Shown: one piece after another, positions 1 to 9,171 of the stretch
Numbering within the stretch: the stretch's first letter is position 1
How the letters are laid out: each line of letters begins with the position of its first letter
Assembly (NCBI GenBank): GCA_023614405.1
Contig: CM042689.1
Span: 327,584,305-327,648,304, forward strand
From: Avena insularis
Lineage: Eukaryota; Streptophyta; Magnoliopsida; Poales; Poaceae
Length of the DNA stretch: 64,000 nucleotides
Reading direction: 5' to 3'
Position numbers and translations under genes: made by a program
Notes under the pieces: generated by a model
Seen by the model: only the letters and a program-made list of their open reading frames with translations
Databases searched by the model: none
What the model was told of the DNA's origin: nothing

Positions 1-80
1 ACTTCGACATCCAAATGCAAGGTTCAAAACAACTAAGTCTCCACCCGAATCTACGTTTCAGATGGACACTCGGGGGCTAC
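1..80 (+). other. Element A: 3' internal end with polypurine tract
   Basis: This is the last 80 bases of the internal region of an LTR retrotransposon (element A) that continues left of the window. A G-rich tract with the core cactcgggggctac ends at base 80. It is followed directly by TGAC, the start of an LTR, which is the expected order for polypurine tract then 3' LTR on the plus strand. No coding sequence is visible. The tract resembles those of the Tat elements further along, so element A is probably gypsy, but its coding region is not in view. Confidence 0.65.
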
Positions 81-94
81 TGACATGGATATGC

Positions 95-102
95 CCTACG
101 GG
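95..102. repeat. hAT left target-site duplication
   Basis: The 8-bp sequence cctacggg lies directly before the hAT left terminus. An identical copy lies at 29999-30006, directly after the right terminus. Eight bases is the normal duplication length for hAT elements. Confidence 0.85.
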
Positions 103-282
103 TAGGGCTGGAATCGAGCCGAGCCGAGCCGGCTCGAGGCTCGGCTCGTTGAGGCTCGGGAAAACTCGAGCCAAGCTTGGCTCGGCTTGCTGCCAATTTG
201 TTTTTGAAAATTAGGCTCATGGCTGGGCTAGGCAGGCTCGAGGCTCGGCTCGGTTGGCTAGCGAGCCGTCCACTACAGCTCA
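103..282. other. hAT left arm
   Basis: This is the left 180 bases of the hAT, ending at the Tekay insertion point in the target sequence gctca (278-282). It holds a dense cluster of gagcc/ggctc repeats that can pair with those of the right arm. No gene is seen. Confidence 0.8.
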
Positions 283-3200
283 TGTAACATCCCAAAAATA
301 CTAAGCTTGGATCATCAAATTCTAATCATCAAAATTAGGGTTAACAAAAACTTTTCTAAATAAAATTATGGAAGCATGCATGTGAGTATGCATTTCATTG
401 TAAATTCTTTTGAACCACCTTGTTTGTGTGTTCCATTGCTTGTAAATGGATGCTTAGGTGAAATAAACATCATCTAAACATTTCCCACACTTTTCCTAAA
501 GACAAGTAAATCAAAACAAATAAAATAAGGGAATGGTCATTTTGACCAATTTAACTCCCATACCTACTTTGGCTGTCTCAAACTTCCAGAACCTAACAGA
601 AACCTTTCTAGATCTTTGCACCCCTTGATTGTACTCATAACAAAGTATCAAGGCCCACCTTGTGATCATCTAGAAACTTTCAAATGCATAGTTTAAATGA
701 CAATGCAAAATTGAATCCATATCATATGGGAAGATCCCACTTTTTCAAAAACCACTCAAACAAACTCAACTTTCAAAACCCAAGCATCTGCAGACTCACC
801 AGCACCAACCTAGCACACCCACCAAAAATCTTTTCAAAATTCAAAACTTGAATTCATGCGGCCATTTCATCAAACACTTGGCAGACACAAATCAAACAAA
901 ATCAAAACACTATAGTGTGCAGTGTTTTGAGCCTAACTGGTTCCCTATCTAGCTCACAACCATCTCTGTAGATCATCTAGCAAGATTAACCCAACACTAG
1001 CACCACTGTGAGCTTGCCAAGATCATCAATGGTGAACAGCCGAGTGCATCCTTGCCACCCCAGTGTAGACAGCAAGCTAGGAAAGAAACTAGCCATGCCA
1101 ACCTTGTCTGGGAGATCACCCATGCCTCACCGTCCCCTCTCGACCAGCCCTGCCTCGGGGACACTGACCAGAGCACCCAGGAACGCCGCGCTCGTGCCTC
1201 TGCCAACCGTGCCAAGCATGCGCCAGAGCGCCACCCTCGACCGAAGCCCACAGACCACGCGCCGCCCTCGCCACGTGCATACACGATCACCACCGACACA
1301 GGAGACCGCCAGACATCCCGTTAAACGCCCCATGCCGCCTGACCGCTTCGTCGAAGACGCCGCCTCTGCCGCGCAGAGCGTCGCGTGTTCCAGACCAACC
1401 CGCACCGCCCCACGTCTCGCCACCATATCATTGAGCATCACCAGGGAACACCGCACCGTCCCCTACCTTCGCCCATGCCAATAGCCGTCTGTACCACCGC
1501 CCCCGACGAGCTCACCGTGCGCCCCGCCGGTCCCCTCATTCGACTATAAATAGAGGCCACCCCCAGTCGAATTCTTCACACCATTCTACTCCCCTCTCCT
1601 CACTGATCGTGCCACACTGTCCCCGGAGCAAGGCGAGCACCACCTCGTCGGAATTTCGCCGGAGCCCTCCGCCTCTAGAGAAGAAGGGAGCCAGCGATTG
1701 GAGCCGCCCCAAGAGGAGCCACCGGTACCAGGAGATTTTCCGTCGTCGACTTCGTCGTTCGCCCACCTCGCCGACCCTCGCATGCACCCCGGTGAGCCCC
1801 CAACGACCCCCAGCGCGCGGGTTTACATCTGCGGCGTTGCCCAACGTCGACGATGACTCTCAGTCATTGGATTAGAACCAGATCGAACGCACCACATTAC
1901 CCCATACCGCTTCGCACCCCCCTGTGTCACTAACGCATGGGGACAACCACTTAAATAGCCCGCGGAAGCACTGCGCTTAGCAGGCCGTCCCAGTATCGTT
2001 TCCCGCGCAGCCCAGTTATTTGAATTAAACCTTTTCTATTTTATTTCAAACACACTTCTGTACCCAGTTTCACAAATCAACCCAGGTCGACTAAGTGCAC
2101 CACTTTGAATGAAACCAATTTTTTTAGAAAGGTCTGGGAATGATGAATCCAAGCCCGTTGGATTCAAGTCATTTGGATCTGTAGATCATCCTTGGTAAAA
2201 ATAACAAGGCAGAAGCTTTTCTGCATTCAAACATTTTTCAAAGTTAAACCACAATAGCTTTTGAGTTGATTCCAACTCTCAAAAATCACATTTAACTATA
2301 CCTTTCAGAATATATAAAAATATATAGGGTTACTTATAGAAATATTGTTCAAGTAATAAAAGAATGCCACATAGGCATTTCTAGACATATTATTAAATTA
2401 AAATAAAAGGGTAAAACCTTATTAAATTGTGACACCACTTTAAATCACATTCCCATGGACTAAAATATGTGGTGATGACATGTGTCAACATGATCCCATA
2501 TTTGGTTTGGAGAATATTAAATCTTAAGTAGTGTTTCAATGAGTAGAAATTACTTTTCTAAAAATAAAAGGGATTTTAAATCTAACCCAAATCTTGCAAT
2601 GTTAGTGATGATGCTAGATCATCTATAGGACCCTTTTGTGTGATGATTGCAAGTAGTTAAGTATTGCTTGGTGATTGTGTACATCGTATTTATTTATAGA
2701 CGCTAGTACCGACCAAGGATACGAGGAGGAAGGAGGATTCTACAAAGAAGAAGCCGAGGAGAACTTCAACCACTGCTCTGCACAAGGCAAGCCTAATGCT
2801 ACTAGTTGATTGTGCAAGATAACACTTGCAAGATACTCTATTGATGCAAGCAAACCCTTACTTATTACCATGCCAACCATATGCCTTAAGCATATGTGAT
2901 CATACTCACCTGTTAACCCAATCCTAGTTTTACTTGCAAGCTTCTACTTTATTCCTTTATCAAAGCCTTAGCTTAGAGTTGATTTAAGTGACTTGTAGAT
3001 TCTAGACAGATATTTTTGAAGGTTGCATAAAGAGCATAAAATTTGGCCTAAGTTAGAAAGCTTGATATCATCCTAAGATATAAGGTTGTACTTAGTTGAA
3101 ACTCCACTAGTTTACCACCTCTCATTAGTGCTACCCCCACTTGTAGATGCTAGTGCTAAGCATAAAACTTGATCAACTTTAGATGGGAATACTTGGTGAA

Positions 3201-4310
3201 AATGGTTATGAAAACCTTAGAATGATGGATCATTCTACTGAGATGTTTTGACATATGTTCCTGAACACCAGATGATTTTGGTGATGAAAATGTTGAGGCA
3301 TGAGCCTTAGCCCTTTATAAAACTGATGGTTGTCTGGATGCGATACCATTCCAATTTTATCGTACAACCACAATACCCGAAGATTGGGTAGGGCTTGACT
3401 GGAAGCTTATATACCTTAGTATTAGTTCCCTCACGGCCAAGGTATGAGCTGAGGCTACCTTGTGAAGATTGTCCACACATGCGAGACCCAAGATGACAGT
3501 TGGTCATGGTTGGGAGGCCAAACTCACAGGAGAGGTGCTTATACTAGGGCGTGTAATTGAAAGGTTAGGATTGATTATCCGCATACTGAGTATGGTGAAT
3601 TCAGGATTTGTTCCTGACGGATGTATCGAATGTTGTGGTGAAAGTGTACAATCTCTGCAGAGTGTCAAACTATTCGAATAGCCGCGTCCGCGGTTATAGA
3701 TAGTTGGAGTGGCCATACTGTTTCCCATCAGATGTTTTCAAAATGACTATTGAAATGAATTGAGATTTTGACTTGACCACAACAGAGTTGTGACATGAGT
3801 TACAAGTTCCCCCTTTAGGAGTTATAAAATTGTGACTAGTTTCTTTCTGAACCTAATAGAGATAAATCTGGCTTTTTGCAAAACAACCCTAGAGCCTAGT
3901 GTCCTATTATCAAAAACCCACCTTCACTTGTTAGTATTAGTTTGCGAGTACTTAAAGAGTACTCATGGCTTTGTCCCTGGCTATTCCCGTGGCCAGACTA
4001 TGAAGAGGAGTACCTGGAAGATGGAACCCATGAAGGTTACGACAACTAGGATCATCTCCCATCGTCAGCATTGTCGTGACCCCGAAGATGGAGCTTCGCC
4101 TATGCTACCGTTATTATTACGTATTCCGCTGCTTGAAGTTGTATTAAGAACTAGATCATGAGATCCCTATTTGTGTAAGACAATATATATGGTTTGTAAT
4201 GGATGATGTACTGTGGTATCCAATTCTGTTATGTCTCGCAAAAGTGGTAATTCTGGGATTGCGATGTATGGCATAACAGGCATCTGGGATTAAAAATCCG
4301 GGTGTTGACA
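283..4310 (+). repeat. Tekay 5' LTR (4,028 bp)
   Basis: The LTR starts TGTAACATCC and ends GTTGACA. Its partner is at 24991-28937. The first 430 bp differ from the partner at about 8 places by hand count. An ~85-bp stretch near 1320-1405 is missing from the partner. The region from about 1000 to 1850 is C-rich and surrounds a TATAAATA box. The rest is AT-rich. Several long open frames in the C-rich part are low-complexity by-products rather than genes. Splice-like sites and a short acidic coding-like stretch near 2701-2780 are described under findings. Confidence 0.9.
1545..1552 (+). promoter_or_regulatory. TATA box of the Tekay 5' LTR
   Basis: TATAAATA sits in a GC-rich stretch about 1.26 kb into the LTR and is followed by gaggccacccc. 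Identical boxes lie at the matching places in the other LTR copies (23609-23616 and 26172-26179). It is the best core promoter candidate and predicts a transcript start near 1575-1585. About 2.7 kb of LTR would then lie downstream as R/U5. Confidence 0.75.
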
Positions 4311-4313
4311 AGT

Positions 4314-4326
4314 TGGTATCAGAGCC
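4314..4326 (+). other. Tekay primer-binding site (initiator tRNA-Met)
   Basis: TGGTATCAGAGCC lies 3 bases after the end of the 5' LTR. It is the standard primer site matching the 3' end of plant initiator methionine tRNA, used by most gypsy chromoviruses to start minus-strand DNA synthesis. This fixes the element as plus strand. Confidence 0.92.
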
Positions 4327-4539
4327 ATCCTGACCATAGGAGACCCTAGTTAGACTGGACGTTTGAACCAAAAACTTAGTTTCAAAACCAAAGAAAACAA
4401 ATATTTACAAAAACTTATCCTATTTCTTATCCCTTTGATTTTTCATGAAAATTCATATTCCTCAAAAACTCTTGCAAAATACATAAAATTTTGACACACT
4501 TGATCACTCTACTAACTTACTCATCCTATATTCTTATAG

Positions 4540-5329
4540 ATGGACGTGAAGTACAGCAAGTTTTATCAGTTGGGGAATGGAGGAGACCTTATCTTTGAGA
4601 GGGATTTGGACCAGCTTTTGGAACTTGGGCGTCACCTTTTGAAGTTCTTGAGCTCAGCTCAATGATCATGGAGGAGAAGATCTGCAGTGGCTAATTGTTG
4701 CAAGTCTCCGAGGAAAGATTGAACCTCCCACTGCTGAGGGAATTCAGTTTACCTTAAGAGAGAACAACTGGCTCGATGGACTTGCCAGGGCCATGCAGGA
4801 AGCTCTTGCCCGTCTGTGTGGGCAAAGCATCGATCATATCAATGGAACCCGCTTTGAGTTCTGCCCAAGGCGTGATGCAAATGGACAACCACTAGAAGCC
4901 CCATACCACCCCGAGCTGAAGACTCAATTGGACCACCTTAGCTTCATGATGTATGATCGTCAGCAGGAGTTGGATAACTGTCGTGACTACTCCAATCACA
5001 AGTCTGCCATCATCAAGACAAAGGATCAGACCATCACCATGCTGGCAAAGGATCGCAAGTCTTGTCGCCGTCAGGTCGACAAGAAGGAGCGCATTATTGC
5101 CCGTCTCCGCCACCGCATCTCATCTTTGGAAGAGACCATACACGAGAGAGACATGCAGTTGGAGGAAAGGGAGAATGCCGGAGAAGATCTTCGTGGAGAC
5201 CCCTACTCCTATCTCAGCAATGATGATGATTTTCTGGAGGATCAGGCCATGGACTTCTTCACCGATGAGGATGATTTCGCCTTCATCGATGATGATGAAG
5301 ATGATGAAGCCACAGATTCCGAGGAGTAG
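4540..5329 (+). pseudogene. Extra reading frame upstream of gag (Tekay), frameshifted
   Basis: A start codon at 4540, directly after an acceptor-like ttcttatag, opens a frame that stops at 4663-4665. The continuation is in another frame through about 4667-5329, giving roughly 260 residues in two pieces. The second piece has a polar, probably coiled-coil middle rich in K, R, E and D, then a strongly acidic tail (DDDEDDEATDSEE) before the stop. It ends 231 bp before the gag start codon at 5561. It has no zinc knuckle, protease or polymerase motif, and I do not recognise its family. The coding-like composition over its length suggests it was once a real protein, expressed separately from or spliced ahead of gag. 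One frameshift near 4660 has broken it. Confidence 0.6.
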
Positions 5330-5560
5330 TAGCACTTGAGCACAAGCGTAGTGAGTAGTATTCGGTCCCACTGTATCATAGTAGACAGAATGGTTCTTAA
5401 AACCATCTGTTTTTTTCCTTGTTGTGGTGTGTGTTGTATCGTGTGAATGAATGAATGAGAAGCAAGTTGCTGGAAAATCTGTGTCAAACTTTAAAAACTT
5501 TTCAAAGTCCCAGGACCTTAGAAATTTCCCTCTTTTCTCATGATCTACCTCAATCTTCAG

Positions 5561-7294
5561 ATGCCACACGGAGGAAGTGGTTCATCCCCGGACCCGATGT
5601 TGCAGATCCTGCAAATGTTGACTTCTGACCGCGAAGCTGAAAGAGCGGAACGTCAAGCCAACCTAGCCACTCTGCAACAGATAGCCCAGCTAGCCCACAA
5701 CAGCCAAGCACACGGAAATCAAGATAACCATGGATCTAAGCTCAAAAATTTCCAGAATACCAACCCACCTATTTTCACTAAGTCAGAAGAACCCCTAGAC
5801 GCCGATGATTGGCTGCAAACTATGGAAAATAACTTAGAAGTCGCCGGAGTGGAAGCCAACGAGAAAGTTCTGTTTGCCACCCACTACCTAGCCGGATATG
5901 CCAGGGCATGGTGGAACAGTGTTCGTGCAATGACCGGAGGACAGATGATGACCTGGGAGGAATTCAAGGTCAAGTTCAGTAGAACCCATGTACCATCGGG
6001 TTTGATCAAGAGGATGAGAGACGAGTTCAGAGAACTGAAGCAAGCAAGGATGACTGTAGTGGAATACCGTGACAAATTTTTGTCATTATCTAGGTATGCC
6101 CTGGATGAGATCGACACGGAAGCCAAGAAGAAAGAAAGATTCCTGAATGGTCTGCATGATGAGATGCAGACAGTGTTAGTCAATATCCCCTTTGCGGATA
6201 TTGAAGCCCTTGTCAACTCTGCTATCCAGATGGAAGGAAAGATCAACCAAGCCAATGAGAACCACAAGTGTCGTATGATGCATCAGCCAGGAACCCATCA
6301 GACCCCAAAATATCGTCCTAACCCATCTCCAGGATTTGCCCCAAGAACAAACAGACCCCCGATGAATCGTCCCACCTATCCCAACCGTGGAAACCCTAGA
6401 CCCGGAGGAAATCACAACAACCCCGGCAACTCTAGCAATTTCAACCGTGCCCCACCCAAGTTCAACACCAACAATGTTGCCACCAACACTAACACTGCCC
6501 CGAGGACTGGAAGCAATGTTGTGCCTGTAGCGGCAAAGGACAAGTCGCAAGTGACTTGTTATGACTGTGGAAATAAGGGTCACTGCTCCAACGAGTGCCC
6601 CAACAAGAAGAATGCCGTAGCACCCAATGCTAATGCCCCAGCTCAGCAGCAGCGTCGTGTTCAGCCCGGAAGAAGATTTGCCCCAGGGAATTCACTCAAC
6701 TGCAATGGCCGTCTTTTTCTCATGCATGCTGAAGAAGCTCAGGAAGCGCCAGACGTCATGATGGGTATGTTTTATGTTAATTCAATACTTGCAAGGGTGT
6801 TGTTTGATTCTGGTGCATCGCATTCATTTATCACCAAAGAATTTGCATGCACTAGTAAAATTCAACCAACCAAATTGAAGCATGTAATGATTGTTCAAAT
6901 TCCCGGATCAACCACCAAGGCTAGGCAAATTTGCAAAGTCGTCCCTATCAGAATCCATGGCATAGATTTTTATGCTAATCTGATAGTACTCGGAACTAAA
7001 GGTTTGGAAGTAGTACTAGGAATGGATTGGATGTCCAAACATAAAGGATTGATTGACTGTGCCAAGAAAGCCATCACCATGACCAGTACAGCCGGAATAT
7101 CAGTCGAACATATATCTGAAACCTTACCTCGTCAATTCAAGTGCAACAAGAGTATAGCCCAACCTACCATTGACCAAGTCCGGATAGTCTGTGAATACCC
7201 CGATGTATTTCCAGATGTTTTTCCCGGTATGCCCCCAGATCGGGATATCGATTTTATCATCGAACTAATCCCCGGAACAGGACCCATGGCCTAG
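5561..7294 (+). CDS. gag: Tekay gag and protease (5' part of gag-pol)
   Basis: The likely start is the ATG at 5561, directly after the acceptor-like tacctcaatcttcag. The frame is also open from 5540. The first ~230 residues form the capsid-like gag domain, with typical pieces such as ARAWWNSV, TWEEFKVKF and the VVEYRDKFLSLSRYA region. A basic, Pro/Asn-rich linker follows, then a CCHC zinc knuckle (CYDCGNKGHCSNEC). The retropepsin motif is FDSGASHSFI, with a later VLGMDWM. The frame stops at TAG 7292-7294, where related elements have a codon leading into the RPYRM-type start of RT. RT continues in the same frame, so this is one gag-pol frame with a premature stop. Confidence 0.88.
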   Translation: MPHGGSGSSPDPMLQILQMLTSDREAERAERQANLATLQQIAQLAHNSQAHGNQDNHGSKLKNFQNTNPPIFTKSEEPLDADDWLQTMENNLEVAGVEANEKVLFATHYLAGYARAWWNSVRAMTGGQMMTWEEFKVKFSRTHVPSGLIKRMRDEFRELKQARMTVVEYRDKFLSLSRYALDEIDTEAKKKERFLNGLHDEMQTVLVNIPFADIEALVNSAIQMEGKINQANENHKCRMMHQPGTHQTPKYRPNPSPGFAPRTNRPPMNRPTYPNRGNPRPGGNHNNPGNSSNFNRAPPKFNTNNVATNTNTAPRTGSNVVPVAAKDKSQVTCYDCGNKGHCSNECPNKKNAVAPNANAPAQQQRRVQPGRRFAPGNSLNCNGRLFLMHAEEAQEAPDVMMGMFYVNSILARVLFDSGASHSFITKEFACTSKIQPTKLKHVMIVQIPGSTTKARQICKVVPIRIHGIDFYANLIVLGTKGLEVVLGMDWMSKHKGLIDCAKKAITMTSTAGISVEHISETLPRQFKCNKSIAQPTIDQVRIVCEYPDVFPDVFPGMPPDRDIDFIIELIPGTGPMA

Positions 7295-8216
7295 AGACCC
7301 TATAGTATGAACCCATCGGAGTTAGAAGAACTGAAGAAGCAACTGGATGCCATGCTGGAAATCAGATTGATTCAACCAAGTGCGTCACCATGGAGATCAC
7401 CTGTCTTGTTTGTGGACAAGAAAGATGGAGGTAACCGTTTGTGTACAGATTATCGGAATTTGAATGATGTCACCATCAAGAACAAGTACCCCTTGCCCAA
7501 GATAGAGGATTTGTTTGATCAGTTGACCGGTGCCAAAGTGTTTTCTAAGATTGATCTTAGAACTGGTTATCATCAACTCAAGATTCGTGCAGAGGATATT
7601 CCAAAGACTTCCTTTACCACCAGATATGGATTATACGAGTATACTGTCATGTCTTTTGGATTAACCAATGCCCCCGCTTATTTCATGAACCTCATGAATA
7701 AGATTTTTATGGACTTCCTGGATAAGTTTGTCGTTGTTTTCATCGATGACATTCTGATTTACTCCAAATCGGAAGAAGAACATGAGCTACACCTAAGGAC
7801 CATTCTTGGAACCCTTAGAGAGCATCAGTTGTATGCCAAGTTTAGCAAATGTGAATTCTGGTTATAGGAGGTAGGATTCCTCAGTCACATTGTATCAGCC
7901 GGAGGAATTGCCGTTGACCCTGCCAAAGTGAAAGATGTAGAAGATTGGCAAGCCCCAACCACTCAAACCCAAGTTCGTGCATTTCTCGGATTGGCGGGAT
8001 ATTACCGCAAGTTCGTAGAAGGATTCTCGAGTATCGCCTGACCCATGACCCAATTACAGAAGAAGGACAAGAAGTTTGAATGGACTGACAAATGTGAAGC
8101 GAGTTTTCAAGAACTCAAGAGAAGATTGATTTCAGCCCCAATCTTGATCATGCTGGATATCTTGAAGCCCTTCGATGTGTATTGTGACGTATCCAAGATC
8201 GGTCTCGGATGTGTGC
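7295..8216 (+). pseudogene. pol: Tekay reverse transcriptase, cut by Tat-1
   Basis: This continues the gag-protease frame. RT motifs are in order: the finger region [31 protein letters not shown], the [13 protein letters not shown] block, and the catalytic FIDDIL, then the thumb with [13 protein letters not shown]. In-frame stops lie at 7865-7867 (TAG) and 8039-8041 (TGA). At 8216 the sequence is broken by Tat-1, just after the start of the RNase H domain. The duplicated tgtgc belongs to the coding sequence and the frame resumes at 20420. Confidence 0.85.
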
Positions 8217-8705
8217 TGTCATGGGAATGACCACGGCAGACGCTGCAATCGGTAGCGAGTAGTAGAACGAAGGGCAAGGGCGGCCAGCCATCTACGGTGC
8301 GAGATGAGGGCGGAGACACAGGGTTTTACCCAGGTTCGGCCCCCCGGAGGGTAAAGACCTACTCCTGCTAGATTGTATTATGGTGGAAGTACAAAGGGGC
8401 GAGCTCGACGGCTAGGCGGCGAGTCGCTTGGGTGGATGATGGAACGTATCCTCTACACGCCCTGTAGGGAGGTTTATATAGACTCACCCCCTAGGGTTTA
8501 CATATCTCAACCGAATCAGTTAAGGTTTCAGCACTCGTTTAACCTAATCCGACTGGGCCTATCTACTCTCCTGGGCCTTCAGCTTCCAGTCGCTTAGACA
8601 CATGCCAAGCCTCGATCCAGTCGCCGTCCTGCAGGCCCACTCGCCAGTTCTTGGGTCAGTCGGAAACGTCCTGCTAGGTATACCCCGGTAGGCATATCCC
8701 CATCA
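8217..8705 (-). repeat. Tat-1 3' LTR
   Basis: This 489-bp LTR starts TGTCATGGGAATG and ends CCCCATCA on the plus strand. A TATA-like box on the minus strand (tatataaacc) is the complement of 8471-8480. A short palindrome ctaca-cgccc-tgtag (8453-8467) lies nearby. The LTR also contains the start of the minus-strand gag-type frame, as in its partner. Confidence 0.88.
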
Positions 8706-8720
8706 ATAGTCCCCGAGGCC
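8706..8720 (-). other. Tat-1 polypurine tract
   Basis: Read on the minus strand this is ggcctcggggactat, directly before the 3' LTR. Its place and G/A-rich core make it the plus-strand primer of reverse transcription. The core ctcggggact recurs several times elsewhere in the element (see findings). Confidence 0.75.
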
Positions 8721-9171
8721 GTCATCGATTTGTCGCAGGTGTTAGGCAGTTGAGTATATCTGGTCCAAAGCGGCGCCATCAAATAATCGGTGGCGGGCTC
8801 CTGAATAAAGGAAAAAACTAGTTACTCTGGTCGTAAAGACAACAGTTAATCCAGTCGCAGCTCGGCGAACGGGTCGGTGAAATATTTAGTCACTGTTGTA
8901 GTGATTGGGTCGGCGAGTCGAACGGAGGAAGTTGGACCGTCAGACGCAGTCAAAACTAGCCGTTGGGGTAATCCAACGGTAACTTTTGGCGTAATCACCG
9001 CATAGCAACGGCTCCCGAAATTGGCGGGTAACAACTGCTACATAAAGGAAATGGTAGGCGATCGGAGAACCACCCTCTCGTCATTTCCTCCGATTTCGCG
9101 CATCTCCGTTTCCCTCCGCAACACGATCCAACCGATCCAAAATCCTCCAAACTCCACGAACCTTTCCGCCA
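8721..9171 (+). promoter_or_regulatory. Leader region of the Tat-1 antisense gene
   Basis: This is about 450 bp between the polypurine tract and the antisense start codon, with no gene. A TATA-like acataaagg lies near 9040-9048, about 125 bp before the ATG at 9172, and is a possible promoter for plus-strand transcription. This is inferred from position only. Confidence 0.4.

Noticed and set aside
1008..1875. Long overlapping open frames on both strands in the C-rich part of the Tekay LTR
   Set aside because: Composition bias removes stops in several frames at once. The frames are not kept in the other LTR copies, which have indels here, and no domain is recognisable.
4314..4326. tRNA-like sequence after the Tekay LTR and tRNA-Lys-like sequences in the Tat elements
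   Set aside because: Only 13-18 bases match tRNA 3' ends and no cloverleaf is present. These are primer-binding sites.
8373..8597. Small open frame inside the Tat-1 LTR
   Set aside because: It lies wholly in LTR promoter sequence and is broken by changes in the partner LTR.
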